A stretch of 64,000 bases of DNA from Gammaproteobacteria bacterium (GTDB lineage Bacteria > Pseudomonadota > Gammaproteobacteria > CAIRSR01), in NCBI GenBank assembly GCA_963575655.1, contig CAUYTY010000011.1, positions 1 to 64,000 on the forward strand, given 5' to 3'. Below the pieces are notes generated by a model. The model was not told the DNA's origin and made no database searches. It worked only from the letters and a program-made list of their open reading frames with translations. The position numbers and the translations under genes are program-made. Below are positions 18,653 to 30,186 of the stretch, piece after piece (the stretch's first letter is position 1; each line of letters starts with the position of its first letter).

Positions 18653-19888
18653 TCACCCCTGGGAGGGTGGTTGGTCCAAGCGGAAGGCCTCGTGCAAGGC
18701 ACGGACCCCCAGCTCCATGTACTTCTCTTCTACTACCACGGATATCTTGATCTCCGAGGTGGAAATCATTCGGATGTTGATACTCTCGCTAGCCAATGCC
18801 CGGAACATACTACTGGCAATGCCCGCGTGAGACCGCATCCCCACCCCGACCAGTGAGATCTTGGCGATCCGTTTGTTACCAGAAACCTCTCGTGCACCTA
18901 GAGCAGAGGCGTTGCGTCGCACAATCTCCAGGGCCTGCTCATAGTCGTTACGATGTACCGTGAACGTAAAATCAGTGGTGGTGCCATCTGGTCCAACGTT
19001 CTGGACGATCATGTCTACTTCGATATTGGCGTCGGCCACGGGTCCTAATATCCCGTAGGCAATCCCCGGTTGATCCGGGACCCCGAGTACCGTGATCTGG
19101 GCCTCGTCGTGATTGTGGGCAATCCCAGAGATGATGGGCTCTTCCATCGCTTTTTCCTCTTCGGAAACAATGAGCGTACCCGGCCCCTCCTGGAAAGAGG
19201 ACAATACGCGCAGGGGAACATGGTATTTTCCGGCGAATTCGACGGAGCGGATTTGGAGTACCTTGGAGCCAAGGCTCGCCATTTCCAACATTTCTTCGAA
19301 GGTAATGCGATCCAGGCGCCTGGCCTGGGGGACCAGTCGGGGGTCAGCGGTGTAGACCCCATCTACGTCGGTGTAGATCTGGCATTCATCGGCCTTGAGG
19401 GCCGCAGCCAAGGCCACCCCCGTGGTATCGGATCCTCCTCGACCTAGGGTAGTGATATTGCCTCCCTCGTCTACCCCCTGAAAGCCAGCGACCACCACAA
19501 CCCTCCCTTCATCGAGGTCGCGACGCATCCGTGCGTCATCTACATCGCGGATGCGTGCCTTGGTGTGGACACTATCGGTCAGGATCTGAACCTGCCCCCC
19601 GGTATAAGAACGAGCCGAACAGCCACGTTTTTCCAGGGCGATGGCCAACAGGGCAATGGTGACCTGTTCGCCCGTAGCCATCAGCACGTCCAACTCACGC
19701 GGGCTAGGACGAGGCGTGATATCTTTGGCCAGCTTAATAAGGCGGTTGGTTTCCCCGCTCATAGCGGATACCACTACCACCAATTGATCACCCCGCCGCA
19801 GCGCAGTACAGACTTTGTCCGCCACCGCTTCGATACGTTCGATACTGCCGACCGAGGTTCCGCCGTATTTCTGTACAATTAGTGCCAT
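18653..19888 (-). CDS. lysC: Aspartate kinase
   Basis: A 411-residue aspartokinase. It starts MALIVQKYGGTSVGS, has VVVSAMSGET, LGRGGSDTTGVALAAALKA (split at the nucleotide site) and YTDVDGVYTADPR, and ends with two ACT domains (about residues 265-405) that bind lysine and threonine. It makes aspartyl phosphate, the entry to lysine, methionine and threonine. The length and absence of a homoserine dehydrogenase domain identify the monofunctional type. AAGGAAC precedes the start. It lies between alaS and csrA. Confidence 0.96.
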   Translation of the reverse strand: MALIVQKYGGTSVGSIERIEAVADKVCTALRRGDQLVVVVSAMSGETNRLIKLAKDITPRPSPRELDVLMATGEQVTIALLAIALEKRGCSARSYTGGQVQILTDSVHTKARIRDVDDARMRRDLDEGRVVVVAGFQGVDEGGNITTLGRGGSDTTGVALAAALKADECQIYTDVDGVYTADPRLVPQARRLDRITFEEMLEMASLGSKVLQIRSVEFAGKYHVPLRVLSSFQEGPGTLIVSEEEKAMEEPIISGIAHNHDEAQITVLGVPDQPGIAYGILGPVADANIEVDMIVQNVGPDGTTTDFTFTVHRNDYEQALEIVRRNASALGAREVSGNKRIAKISLVGVGMRSHAGIASSMFRALASESINIRMISTSEIKISVVVEEKYMELGVRALHEAFRLDQPPSQG

Positions 19889-20195
19889 ATCAGTTCCTTA
19901 ACACCCTCACCTTGACAATAACTTTAACTTTTATGTGAGTGGTTCTTAATTAGCCTGAAGGCTACGACCTAGTTTATACCTAACGACTAACCCGCAGGTA
20001 AAATCTAAACAACTCATCACCTAACGAGTCACCTTTCCCTAACCACGAAATATTTATATTCAACCCAATTCGCTACCTTGCAAATTGTTGAGCTGTTATT
20101 CTGGCAAGGATTACCGGAATCACTGAATCCAGAGGCGCGATCCGTCGAGCATATCTTCTACGAGCCTTGGATTCCGACACCCTCATCTCCAAAGG
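19889..20195. other. Gap between alaS and lysC with a repeat remnant
   Basis: A family 1-like end (TTCAACCCAATTCGCTACC) occurs at about 20060-20080, followed by TTATTCTGGCAAGGATTACCGGAAT, a degenerate copy of the same internal hairpin seen at 10.7 kb (arms TTCTGGCA and TACCGGAA). No gene is seen. Confidence 0.45.
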
Positions 20196-22820
20196 CTAAA
20201 TGAGGGCCGAGATTTCCAATCGTTCCCTCACCCAACCCACCGCTGCCGCGAGTGCTCCATCTAATTCTCCGACCTGCGGGCCACCGCCTTGGGCCATGTC
20301 GGGTCGTCCACCACCCTTGCCACCGACCCGCTCTGCCACGAAGGCCATCAGGTCGCCGGCGCGTATTCGCGTCGTTACCGTCTTGGTGACTCCTGCTATG
20401 AGGCTCACCTTGTCGTTTTCCACCGTTCCCAGTATCACCACTGCCTCGCCTAGCTTGTCCTTGAAGCGATCCACCGCAGTACGCAGGGACTTAGCGTCGA
20501 CACCTTCCATGCGCATCGCCAGAACCTTAATTCCACTCATATCCACGGCGGCCAATTCACCACTAGCGCTACCGCCACCCGCAGCGAGTTTCTCTTTGAG
20601 TCGCTCGACCTCCTTTTCCAGGCGTCGAGACCGTTCGGCCAGAGATACCACTCGCTCTTCTACAGTATCGCGACTGCCCTTGACCAATTCTGCGACTCGA
20701 ATCAGGCGTTCCTCGGTATCGCGCACGAAGGCCACGGCAGTTGCGCCGGTCACCGCCTCGATACGACGCACTCCAGCGGCTATGCCACTCTCCGCGATTA
20801 CCTTGATGAACCCGATATCACCGGTGTGGGCAACGTGTGTGCCGCCACACAGCTCGACCGAAAAATCGCCCATTCGCAATACTCGTACCTCGTCGCCGTA
20901 TTTCTCACCAAACAGTGCCATCGCCCCGCTGGCTAGGGCTGTAGCTACCGGCATCAACTGGGTCTCTACGGCGAGATTGGCGCGGACCTGGGCGTTGGTA
21001 AGGTCTTCAATCTCATGAAGTTGGGTTGCAGTAATCGACTGATAGTGGGAAAAGTCGAAGCGCAGTCGGGTCGCATCCACCAGAGAACCCTTCTGGGAAA
21101 CGTGGGAACCGAGCACCCGACGTAGCGCGGCATGGAGTAGATGGGTAGCCGAGTGATTGAGCGCCGTAGCGCGGCGCCGATCCACGTCCACCCGAGCCAG
21201 CAATACGGCGCCTGGTTGGAGGCATCCATGGGTCAGAGTCCCCACATGACCGAACATCTTGCCGGCAAGTTTTACCGTATCTTCAACAACAAAGCGGACC
21301 TCAGCGCCCTCGAGTATCCCCCGATCCCCCGCTTGACCACCCGATTCGGCGTAGAAAGGGGTGGCCTCCAGCACCACGACCCCTTTTTTTCCGACTTCAA
21401 GGGCTGCGACTGGTTGTTGATCGTGATAGAGGGCAAGCACACGCGCTCCGTCCAGGTCCAACTGCGTATAGCCATGGAAGGAAGTATCGAATACTGTCCC
21501 GGCGGCGATGGTTTCACCCACTTGGAATCGACTCGCGGCTCGAGCGCGGTTGCGCTGGGCCTCCATCTCAAGTTCAAAACCGGGGAGATCCACCGTATAG
21601 CCGCGTTCGCGGGCTACGTCTGCAGTGAGATCGACGGGAAAACCATAGGTGTCGTAGAGCCGAAACAACACCTCGCCAGCGATAACCGCGCCAGGGGACA
21701 GAGAGGCCATTTCCTGATGAAGGATGGTCATACCTTGATCGAGGGTCTGTGCAAAGCGTTCCTCTTCCTGGCGCAGCACCTGTTCGACGTGACCACCGCG
21801 CGTCACCAGCTCTGGGTACGCATCCCCCATAACCTGGGTTAGCGGCTGTACCAAGCGATAGAAAAAAGGCTCAACCAAACCGAGTTGGTGGCCATGACGT
21901 AGTGCTCGCCGTACGATGCGGCGCAAAACGTAGCCACGCCCTTCGTTGGAGGGCAGTACACCATCGGTGATTAGGAAGCTCGCGGCGCGGATGTGGTCAG
22001 CGACGACTTTGAGCGAGGTGTGGGATAGGTCCGACACCCCGGCCAACTCAGCGGCAGCACGGGTGAGGGGGGTGAAGAGGTCGGTGTCATAGTTGTTGTG
22101 GACCCCCTGGAGCACTGCAGTAAGGCGCTCTAGGCCCATACCGGTGTCTACCGAGGGTTTGGGCAGAGGGGTGAGGGTGCCATCCCGGGCACGGTCATAC
22201 TGCATAAAGACCAGATTCCAAATCTCGATGTAGCGATCACCGTCTGCATCGGGAGAACCCGGAGGACCACCCGCGATCTCGGGGCCATGGTCGTAAAAGA
22301 TCTCGCTACAGGGGCCACAGGGGCCGGTATCCCCCATCGACCAGAAATTGTCTTTGGCGCCACAACGGGATAATCGATTCGGATCCACCCCGATATCATT
22401 AAGCCATAGATTAGCAGCCTCGTCGTCATCGGTATAAACCGTCACCCATAACCGTGTCGGGGGCAGTTTCAGTACTTGAGTAAGGAAATTCCAGGCGTAA
22501 TGAATCGCGTCGTGCTTGAAATAATCGCCGAAGCTAAAATTGCCCAACATCTCGAAGAAGGTATGGTGACGAGCGGTATAGCCAACATTCTCTAGATCGT
22601 TGTGTTTACCACCGGCTCGCACGCAACGCTGACTGCTGGCCGCTCGCACATAAGAGCGCGATTCCAACCCCAGGAAGACATCCTTAAACTGGACCATCCC
22701 GGCATTCGTAAAGAGCAGGGTCGGGTCATCGCCTGGGACGAGAGAAGAACTCGCCACGAAGGTGTGACCCTGGTTACGGAAATAATCCAAAAAGGCGCTA
22801 CGAATCTCTGCGCTGGTCAT
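20196..22820 (-). CDS. alaS: Alanyl-tRNA synthetase
   Basis: An 874-residue class II synthetase. The N-terminal catalytic domain has [31 protein letters not shown] and [17 protein letters not shown]. The editing domain has [12 protein letters not shown] and [14 protein letters not shown], whose His and Cys residues bind zinc. A C-terminal DHHA1-type domain follows and ends in [13 protein letters not shown]. It charges tRNA-Ala and clears Ser/Gly mischarging. Length is normal for gammaproteobacteria. It lies in recA-recX-alaS-lysC order, with a 271-base gap to recX. Confidence 0.97.
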   Translation of the reverse strand: MTSAEIRSAFLDYFRNQGHTFVASSSLVPGDDPTLLFTNAGMVQFKDVFLGLESRSYVRAASSQRCVRAGGKHNDLENVGYTARHHTFFEMLGNFSFGDYFKHDAIHYAWNFLTQVLKLPPTRLWVTVYTDDDEAANLWLNDIGVDPNRLSRCGAKDNFWSMGDTGPCGPCSEIFYDHGPEIAGGPPGSPDADGDRYIEIWNLVFMQYDRARDGTLTPLPKPSVDTGMGLERLTAVLQGVHNNYDTDLFTPLTRAAAELAGVSDLSHTSLKVVADHIRAASFLITDGVLPSNEGRGYVLRRIVRRALRHGHQLGLVEPFFYRLVQPLTQVMGDAYPELVTRGGHVEQVLRQEEERFAQTLDQGMTILHQEMASLSPGAVIAGEVLFRLYDTYGFPVDLTADVARERGYTVDLPGFELEMEAQRNRARAASRFQVGETIAAGTVFDTSFHGYTQLDLDGARVLALYHDQQPVAALEVGKKGVVVLEATPFYAESGGQAGDRGILEGAEVRFVVEDTVKLAGKMFGHVGTLTHGCLQPGAVLLARVDVDRRRATALNHSATHLLHAALRRVLGSHVSQKGSLVDATRLRFDFSHYQSITATQLHEIEDLTNAQVRANLAVETQLMPVATALASGAMALFGEKYGDEVRVLRMGDFSVELCGGTHVAHTGDIGFIKVIAESGIAAGVRRIEAVTGATAVAFVRDTEERLIRVAELVKGSRDTVEERVVSLAERSRRLEKEVERLKEKLAAGGGSASGELAAVDMSGIKVLAMRMEGVDAKSLRTAVDRFKDKLGEAVVILGTVENDKVSLIAGVTKTVTTRIRAGDLMAFVAERVGGKGGGRPDMAQGGGPQVGELDGALAAAVGWVRERLEISALI

Positions 22821-23091
22821 TGCCTGACTCGGATGAGATTATTTACGGGAGGTCCCGGTGTGTCATCTCCCGTTCCCATCCCTACCTAAACGGCAAAATA
22901 CAGACGTCACTCAACACTATCCAAACTCGAAAATCTACCCTACCTTAGCCGCTCCCACTCAGGTTAAGAGTGTAACCACCAATTTTCCTACGTGGGAGAG
23001 GTAACATGTAGGGCACGGTCTGAATGAGACCATCGAATAATGGCGATAAAGACTCTAGTAAACTCTATCCTCTCTGAGCAAAACACTCAAG

Positions 23092-23547
23092 TCATTCATC
23101 AGTGACCGTGAAGGCGGCGCGTATCTGTTCGCTGTTGAATCCACGTTGAGCGAGGAAGCGCATCTGGGCCGCACGCTCTCGGGCATCCGTCGGAGGTTCA
23201 ACACCAAAGCGTCGCTTGCGTACGGTATATGCCGAGTCACGCCAGCGTTGGGCGCTTGTATCAATGGTAGATTCTACCGTCTCTCCAGTCACGCCTCGGG
23301 TACGCAGCTCTGCAGCAATCTTGAGGGGACCCTGTCCGCGCGCCGCCCGCCCCTCTACAAACGCCTCCAGAAATCGGTCATCGCTCTGGAATCCTTTGTC
23401 GGCGAGGTCTGCAATCGCCGTCTCCGCGTCTTCGGCAGAAAACCCCCGAGTACGCAATTTGGTGCGCAATTCTCCGCGAGAATGCTCACGCCGCGCCAGC
23501 AGTTCGAGCGCCTTGGTGTGCGCTGCGGCGCGGTCTTCAGCCGACAT
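23092..23547 (-). CDS. recX: RecA regulator RecX
   Basis: A 151-residue protein with the RecX three-helix repeats: ALELLARREHSRGELRTKL, GFQSDDRFLEAFV, and a C-terminal AQMRFLAQRGFNSEQIRAAF (split motif). RecX binds RecA filaments and limits their extension. The ATG is three bases after the recA stop, with GGGGGG in the recA end acting as ribosome binding site, so the two are translationally coupled. Confidence 0.92.
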   Translation of the reverse strand: MSAEDRAAAHTKALELLARREHSRGELRTKLRTRGFSAEDAETAIADLADKGFQSDDRFLEAFVEGRAARGQGPLKIAAELRTRGVTGETVESTIDTSAQRWRDSAYTVRKRRFGVEPPTDARERAAQMRFLAQRGFNSEQIRAAFTVTDE

Positions 23548-23550
23548 CGA

Positions 23551-24612
23551 TTACCCCCCTACTTCACCCACATCCTCGATCTCATCCGCGTCCGGGAGAA
23601 CCGTAGCAACCGCTTGATCGGGATTGGTGATGGCCTTAGCGCGGACTTTGGCCTCCAGGTCTGCCGCCATTTCGGCGTGTTCGCGCAGATAGTTGCGAAC
23701 ATTGTCCTTGCCCTGACCGATGCGAGTACCGCTGTAACTGTACCAAGCACCAGATTTCTCTACCAATCCAAGGGCTGTCCCCAGATCGATGAGCTCACCC
23801 TCGCGCGAGATACCCTCGTTGTAGAGGATGTCGAATTCTGCCTGCTTGAAGGGCGGCGCAACCTTATTCTTCACCACTTTGACGCGGGTTTCGCTGCCGA
23901 TAACCTCGTCTCCTTTCTTGATGGCGCCGATACGGCGAATATCCAGACGCACCGAAGCATAGAATTTGAGGGCGTTGCCGCCGGTAGTTGTCTCGGGGCT
24001 ACCGAACATGACCCCAATCTTCATCCGAATCTGATTGATAAATATGACCAGGGTGTTGGAACGCTTAATATTGGCTGTGAGTTTACGGAGGGCCTGAGAC
24101 ATCAACCGCGCATGCAACCCAACGTGGGAGTCGCCCATCTCGCCTTCGATCTCGGCCTTGGGGGTGAGGGCCGCCACCGAGTCAATTACCACCACATCAA
24201 TTGCCCCAGAACGAACCAGGGCATCTGCGATCTCCAAGGCCTGCTCGCCAGTATCGGGCTGAGATACCAGCAGTTCCTTGAGATTTACCTTGAGTCGAGC
24301 GGCGTACTGGGCATCCAGGGCGTGTTCTGCGTCGATAAACGCCGCAGCACCTCCCAACCGCTGGGCCTGCGCAATAACCTGAAGGGTTAGGGTGGTTTTA
24401 CCGGAAGATTCCGGCCCATAGATCTCCACCACTCGCCCACGCGGTAGCCCGCCTACGCCAAGGGCAATATCTAACCCTAGAGAACCGGTAGGAATGACTG
24501 CAATGTCGGCAGCAGCAGCGGCATCTCCGAGACGCATCACCGATCCTTTACCGAACTGGCGTTCAATCTGGAGTAGGGAAGCGGCTAGGGCCTTCTTACG
24601 ATTTTCGTCCAT
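23551..24612 (-). CDS. recA: Recombinase RecA
   Basis: A 353-residue RecA. It has [11 protein letters not shown] near the N-terminus, the Walker [10 protein letters not shown] at about residues 66-74, [18 protein letters not shown], the L2 region [17 protein letters not shown] (split motif), and an acidic C-terminus ([13 protein letters not shown]). It drives strand exchange and SOS induction. I could not find a standard gammaproteobacterial LexA box upstream. A CCCCT-N10-AGGGG dyad at 24663-24682 is the only palindrome in the promoter region. Confidence 0.98.
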   Translation of the reverse strand: MDENRKKALAASLLQIERQFGKGSVMRLGDAAAAADIAVIPTGSLGLDIALGVGGLPRGRVVEIYGPESSGKTTLTLQVIAQAQRLGGAAAFIDAEHALDAQYAARLKVNLKELLVSQPDTGEQALEIADALVRSGAIDVVVIDSVAALTPKAEIEGEMGDSHVGLHARLMSQALRKLTANIKRSNTLVIFINQIRMKIGVMFGSPETTTGGNALKFYASVRLDIRRIGAIKKGDEVIGSETRVKVVKNKVAPPFKQAEFDILYNEGISREGELIDLGTALGLVEKSGAWYSYSGTRIGQGKDNVRNYLREHAEMAADLEAKVRAKAITNPDQAVATVLPDADEIEDVGEVGG

Positions 24613-25195
24613 TCACTTAACCTCGTTGATGCGGTATCGAAAGGGATAAATAACCGCCATGTCCCCTCTATGGTACTAGGGGCCGAATTATGACACAAAG
24701 TGGTAAAAATTCACAATTGGATTGCCAACTTTTCCCTCGTAAGCGATAACATGCCACAATGCAGAGACTTATCTCACAGGTGTCAATCACCCTGGGCTAA
24801 AGCCCGTGGCTTGTGAAAGCAAGCCCGAGATTGACCAGCCTTAGTCCGAGAAATCGGACTACGTTGCAACGAAGTACAAGACTCACCTTGGGGCGCTTCC
24901 TCAACTCCAAGCTCTGAAAGCAGCAGAAGCAGACACGCGACGGGTACGCACGAAACGGTCTGCTGCAAGGTTCGCAAGAATCGAAGCTGCGTTGCAACAT
25001 TGGCGAGGGGAGCCACACCGTAAGGTGTGCGTCACTAGGCCCTTACGGGCTGACAGCCGGGAAAGACCGGCAACTTTAAAGATTTTGCTATCCAATGGGG
25101 CGGAAAAAACCGTCCCCTTTCCTCCCCGCCCTCAAGGGCCGGGTTTCTCGGGGACACTGATGACATTTTCGATGACATTTTCGGTCATTTCCCGA
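24613..25195. other. recA upstream region followed by element B
   Basis: The recA promoter region (24613-24781) is followed by element B (24782-25159), then a 12-base direct repeat GATGACATTTTC at 25159-25182 that begins on the last base of the element. No gene is seen. Confidence 0.6.
24782..25159 (+). mobile_element. Element B: ORF-less HEARO/omega-RNA-like IS200/IS605-type element
   Basis: On the plus strand it starts GTCAATCACCC and a CTGGGCT/AGCCCGTGG-type hairpin. It then has GTCCGA/TCGGAC, GCGCTTCCTCAACTCC, ACACC/GGTGT, GCCC/GGGC and CCGG/CCGG hairpins (25039-25071), CCGTCCCCTTTCCTCCCC and a final CGCCCTCAAGGGC hairpin, ending directly before ATGA at 25160. It is nearly identical to element C over the first 220 bases. 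It contains no gene. It lies between recA and the DUF4124 gene, both of which point left. Confidence 0.7.
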
Positions 25196-25648
25196 TTATT
25201 TGCACTCTTTTTGAATCAGTGCCTCGGCCCGTTTCGTCAGTGAGGCGCGTTCGTCGTCGTCGATGCGCCGATATTCCCCCTGGGCATCTTTGACCGCCAC
25301 ACGGGGCGAGTAGTGCAACCCCTCCAGATTAGCGCGAGCCTCTTGACAGCGGCGTGCTCGTGCCTCGCGTTCCTCACGCTCTGCTTTGAGCTTGGCCTGC
25401 TGCTCTTGGTCCTTGATTCGAGCAGCATTACCGGCTGCGGCATCCTTGCGTAGCCCCTCCAAAATGTCCCGAGCCCGTTCTGGACCCACGCCAGGGATCA
25501 CTTGAGGAACAATAGTCTGGGCGTTACCCTGCGAGGGTGGCTCTTGGGTGTAGTGGGTTACCCCCGATGAATCTGTCCATTTATAGACAGGTGCGGCGAT
25601 AACCACTACCGTAAAAAACCATAATAGAATGGTTATTGTAAGGCGCAT
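25196..25648 (-). CDS. DUF4124-domain periplasmic protein
   Basis: A 150-residue protein. A signal peptide (residues 1-18, ending VIAAP) is followed directly by VYKWTDSSGVTHYTQEPP, the hallmark of DUF4124. A long charged, probably helical stretch (residues 65-105, rich in Lys, Glu, Ala and Arg) comes next, then a C-terminal region with RRIDDDERASL and a Cys pair. The function of DUF4124 is unknown. AGGAG precedes the ATG. It is monocistronic and ends near element B. Confidence 0.85.
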   Translation of the reverse strand: MRLTITILLWFFTVVVIAAPVYKWTDSSGVTHYTQEPPSQGNAQTIVPQVIPGVGPERARDILEGLRKDAAAGNAARIKDQEQQAKLKAEREEREARARRCQEARANLEGLHYSPRVAVKDAQGEYRRIDDDERASLTKRAEALIQKECK

Positions 25649-25869
25649 GTAGGGACTCCTGAAACACTAGCGTCTGGATATAGCCCCCTCCCCACGGTGA
25701 TAGAAATAGGGGGGCAGGAAGTAGGAAAAACCCGCAACGACCATAAATCTGAATGGAAAATCGGCCAAGGTTCGGAATTGATGGGTGATTGTCCGGGCAG
25801 GCCATTGTCAACAACCGTTTCTTTTTCTTAATATAATCGCCTGAAAGAATTTTCTTTGGGAGAGTCTGT

Positions 25870-27564
25870 GTGGAATTGACAGGTGCCGAAATCTTCGTCC
25901 GCTGCCTCGTTGAGGAGGGTGTCGAGTACATATTCGGGTATCCCGGTGGTGCCGTACTCAACCTTTACGATGAACTCTACAAGCAGGACCAGGTAAAGCA
26001 TGTATTGGTCCGTCATGAGCAAGGGGCAACCCACGCAGCGGATGGTTACGCCCGCGCCACGGGCCGTCCGGGGGTGGTGCTGGTAACCTCCGGTCCGGGG
26101 GCCACCAATGCCGTCACCGGTATTGCTACCGCTTATTTGGATTCCATTCCACTGGTGGTATTTACTGGCCAGGTACCTACCGCACTCATCGGGAACGATG
26201 CCTTCCAGGAGGTGGATGCGGTGGGCATCACTCGCCCCTGTGTCAAACACAACTTCCTGGTCAAGGATGTGACTGAGTTGGCAGACACTATCAAAAAGGC
26301 CTTTTATGTTGCTACCACCGGCCGTCCCGGTCCTGTGGTGGTCGACATCCCCAAAGACGTTACCGCCAAACGCACCGAGTTCCTCTACCCAAAAAAGGTT
26401 CACATCCGCTCCTACAACCCAGTGACCCGTGGGCACCCGCTCCAGATCAAGAAAGCGGTGGACCTTATGGTGTCTGCACGACGCCCCATAATTTACACCG
26501 GTGGCGGGGTAATCTTGGGCAATGCCTCACCGCAACTCACCGAGTTGACCCGGATGTTGGGCTTCCCGATCACCAACACCCTGATGGGTCTCGGGGGGTA
26601 TCCCGGCACTGACCCGCTGTTTTTGGGGATGCTGGGGATGCACGGGACCTACGAAGCCAATCTGGCGATGCACCACTGCGATGTTCTCATTGCGGTAGGC
26701 GCACGTTTTGATGATCGGGTCACCGGCAACATCGCCAAGTTCTGCCCCCAGGCCAAGATTATTCATGTGGATGCGGATCCGTCCAGCATCTCAAAGAACG
26801 TCAAGGTCGATATCCCCATCGTTGGGCACTGTGAGCAAGTCCTCACTGAGATGATTCATGCGCTTCGTGCGAGTGATGTGCGCCCCGATGCCGAGGCCCT
26901 CTCTCAGTGGTGGGAGCAGATCAAAGAGTGGCGCGCCGTGGATTGCCTCAAATACGATCGGACCGCTACTGTTATCAAACCCCAGTATGTATTGGAAAAG
27001 CTCTACGAATTGACGCATGGACAGGCCTTTGTGACCTCCGATGTAGGTCAGCACCAGATGTGGACCGCCCAGTTTTACAAATTTGATCGGCCACGACGTT
27101 GGATCAATTCGGGGGGGCTGGGGACCATGGGCTTCGGTTTGCCGGCGGCGATTGGTGTCCAACTCGCCTATCCCAACGAGACCGTGGTCTGTGTTACCGG
27201 GGAAGGCAGCATCCAGATGTGTATCCAGGAACTCGCTACCGCCAAACAATTTCATGCCCCTATCAAGATCATTACCCTCAATAATGGTTACTTGGGTATG
27301 GTGCGGCAGTGGCAGGAGTTTTTTTACGGTAACCGCTATTCCCAATCGTACCTGGAGAGTTTGCCCGACTTTGTCAAACTCGCCGAGGCCTACGGCCACG
27401 TGGGAATGCAGATTACCCGTCCCCAAGATGTAGAGGGAGCGTTACGGGAGGCATTGGCCATGAAGGACCGTCTGGTATTCATGAATTTCTTGACGGATAA
27501 GACCGAAAACGTCTATCCCATGATCCCGGCTGGTGCTGGTCAAAACGAAATGCTTCTGGTGTAA
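25870..27564 (+). CDS. ilvI: Acetolactate synthase, large subunit
   Basis: A 564-residue ThDP enzyme. The N-terminal GYPGGAVLNLYDEL contains the segment before the catalytic Glu (HEQGATHAADGYARA). The centre binds FAD (RFDDRVTGN), and the C-terminal VTGEGSIQMCIQELATA with LNNGYLGMVRQW forms the ThDP/Mg site. It condenses pyruvate to acetolactate or with 2-oxobutyrate in branched-chain amino acid synthesis. A GTG start at 25870 follows GGGAG. It is first in ilvI-ilvH-(element D)-ilvC. Confidence 0.95.
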   Translation: MELTGAEIFVRCLVEEGVEYIFGYPGGAVLNLYDELYKQDQVKHVLVRHEQGATHAADGYARATGRPGVVLVTSGPGATNAVTGIATAYLDSIPLVVFTGQVPTALIGNDAFQEVDAVGITRPCVKHNFLVKDVTELADTIKKAFYVATTGRPGPVVVDIPKDVTAKRTEFLYPKKVHIRSYNPVTRGHPLQIKKAVDLMVSARRPIIYTGGGVILGNASPQLTELTRMLGFPITNTLMGLGGYPGTDPLFLGMLGMHGTYEANLAMHHCDVLIAVGARFDDRVTGNIAKFCPQAKIIHVDADPSSISKNVKVDIPIVGHCEQVLTEMIHALRASDVRPDAEALSQWWEQIKEWRAVDCLKYDRTATVIKPQYVLEKLYELTHGQAFVTSDVGQHQMWTAQFYKFDRPRRWINSGGLGTMGFGLPAAIGVQLAYPNETVVCVTGEGSIQMCIQELATAKQFHAPIKIITLNNGYLGMVRQWQEFFYGNRYSQSYLESLPDFVKLAEAYGHVGMQITRPQDVEGALREALAMKDRLVFMNFLTDKTENVYPMIPAGAGQNEMLLV

Positions 27565-27600
27565 CTACTCCCCCACCTGCGGACCCTCTTGGGTATAACT

Positions 27601-28092
27601 ATGCGGCATATCATTTCGCTGTTACTGGAAAACGAAGCCGGTGCTCTGTCCCGCGTGGCTGGATTATTTTCAGCACGGGGATACAACATCGAATCGCTTA
27701 CCGTTGCTCCCACCGATGACGGTACTCTATCGCGTCTCACTTTGGTCACGCGTGGTTCCGACGACATCATCGAACAGATTACCAAGCAGTTGAATAAACT
27801 TATCGATGTGGTCAAGCTAATGGACCTCTCCGAAGGTCCCCATATTGAGCGCGAGATCATGTTGGTCAAGATTCGCGCAGCCGGACCGGCACGCGAGGAG
27901 GTTAAACGCCTAACCGACATCTTCCGCGGCCATATCGTGGACGTAACGGCAGGAAGCTTTATTGTCGAATTAACTGGCGATGGTGAGAAACTCGACGCAT
28001 TTCTCGATTCCCTAGAACGAGGCTCCATCGTTGAAGTGGTACGCTCTGGCGTATCTGGCATCGCTCGCGGCGAAAAGAATTTGGGGGCGTAA
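27601..28092 (+). CDS. ilvH: Acetolactate synthase, small regulatory subunit
   Basis: A 163-residue protein with an N-terminal ACT domain (MRHIISLLLENEAGALSRVA, then ARGYNIESLTVAPT) and a C-terminal ALS_ss_C domain (IEREIMLVKI, DVTAGSFIVELTG). It activates the large subunit and confers valine inhibition. ATG 27601 is the family start; an upstream in-frame start at 27589 is less likely. It is 36 bases after ilvI and cotranscribed with it. Confidence 0.95.
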   Translation: MRHIISLLLENEAGALSRVAGLFSARGYNIESLTVAPTDDGTLSRLTLVTRGSDDIIEQITKQLNKLIDVVKLMDLSEGPHIEREIMLVKIRAAGPAREEVKRLTDIFRGHIVDVTAGSFIVELTGDGEKLDAFLDSLERGSIVEVVRSGVSGIARGEKNLGA

Positions 28093-28099
28093 CAAAGTT

Positions 28100-28126
28100 T
28101 GAGACCGCTGAGAAGGTCTCAATTTA
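28100..28126 (+). terminator. Hairpin after ilvH
   Basis: TGAGACC pairs with GGTCTCA across an eight-base loop and is followed by ATTTAT. It is a weak terminator or attenuator candidate placed directly before element D. The arms are short. Confidence 0.4.
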
Positions 28127-28127
28127 T

Positions 28128-29274
<1,147 letters not shown>

Positions 29275-29302
29275 TACCAGATCCGATATCTTTGCCTACC
29301 TT

Positions 29303-29347
29303 TTGGCATAAAAGAGAGATTCACCAAAGATTTCTCTTTTATGCCAA
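29303..29347. terminator. Long hairpin after ilvC
   Basis: TTGGCATAAAAGAGA pairs perfectly with TCTCTTTTATGCCAA across a 15-base loop. The stem itself holds A- and T-runs. It is likely to end the ilv transcript. Confidence 0.55.
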
Positions 29348-29402
29348 GCCTCGAAGTTGTCCATTTCCTAATTTCGACTAGACCTCCACGGGAGTGAGTG
29401 CG

Positions 29403-30128
29403 GTGATCGTACTCTACACGGATTTCGGTCTTTCTGGTCCCTATCTTGGTCAGGTGAAAGCGGTATTACATCGAGAGGCACCGGGGATTGCCATAGTGGA
29501 TCTATGTGCCGATGCTCCAACTTTCGATCCCTACGCTGCGGCCTATCTGCTCGGCGCCTTAACCCCTGAGTTTCCGCCGGGTAGCATTTTCCTTGGGGTA
29601 GTAGACCCAGGGGTGGGAACGACTCGTGGAGCGGTGGCGATATTTGCCGATGGGCGGTGGTATGTGGGTCCCGACAACGGTTTATTCGAGGTGGTGGCGC
29701 GGCGTGCAAATGAGGTGCAATGGTGGAATATTACCTGGCGCCCGCAACGGTTGTCCGCGAGTTTCCATGGTCGGGATCTATTTGCCCCGGTGGTGGCCGA
29801 ATTGGCAAAAGGTAGAGCGGTGCCAGGGGGAGAATTACGTCCCTGGACGCCTTGCCCCGATTGGCCAGATGACCGACCGGCGTTGATCTATCGAGACCAC
29901 TATGGCAATTGCATGACCGGCCTGCGTATGACGATGTTGCCTGATCATGCCATTTTGGAGGTTGCCGACCAAAGATTATCTTGGGCACGAACCTTTGGCG
30001 AGGTCCCCAAAGGGACCGCTTTCTGGTATGAAAATTCTATCGGCTTGATTGAAGTTGCGGTGAATTGTGGAAACGCCGCGACCCTGCTGGGACTAAAAAT
30101 TGGCGACCCCGTGCAGATCGTCTTCTAG
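29403..30128 (+). CDS. SAM hydroxide adenosyltransferase (DUF62 family)
   Basis: A 241-residue protein beginning [20 protein letters not shown], with [48 protein letters not shown] (split motif) and a C-terminal [18 protein letters not shown]. This matches the SAM hydrolase/DUF62 family, which attacks S-adenosylmethionine with hydroxide to give adenosine and methionine. It is related to fluorinases and chlorinases, but the short length fits the hydrolase. GTG 29403 has GGGAG at the right distance and gives the family N-terminus. Confidence 0.85.
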   Translation: MIVLYTDFGLSGPYLGQVKAVLHREAPGIAIVDLCADAPTFDPYAAAYLLGALTPEFPPGSIFLGVVDPGVGTTRGAVAIFADGRWYVGPDNGLFEVVARRANEVQWWNITWRPQRLSASFHGRDLFAPVVAELAKGRAVPGGELRPWTPCPDWPDDRPALIYRDHYGNCMTGLRMTMLPDHAILEVADQRLSWARTFGEVPKGTAFWYENSIGLIEVAVNCGNAATLLGLKIGDPVQIVF

Positions 30129-30186
30129 TAATTGTGGCAATCTCCTCATTTTTCGTTCACCACCTAACCCTTCTCAAGGAATCAAC

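Noticed and set aside
21141-21842. 233-residue open frame antisense to alaS (and 272 residues at 20200-21018)
   Set aside because: Both lie wholly opposite alaS, with no family motif or ribosome binding site.
23146-24390. 414-residue open frame antisense to recA and recX
   Set aside because: It is the shadow of two well-supported genes and shows no domain pattern.
24613-24781. LexA (SOS) box upstream of recA
   Set aside because: I looked for CTGT-N8-ACAG-like sites and found none. The CCCCT/AGGGG dyad has no known link to LexA.
25805-25837. ilvI promoter from TTGTCA and a perfect TATAAT
   Set aside because: The two boxes are 21 bases apart, too far for a standard sigma70 promoter. The TATAAT may still be used with another -35.
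26791-27426. 211-residue frame antisense to ilvI (and 202 residues at 25828-26436)
   Set aside because: Shadows of the ilvI reading frame.
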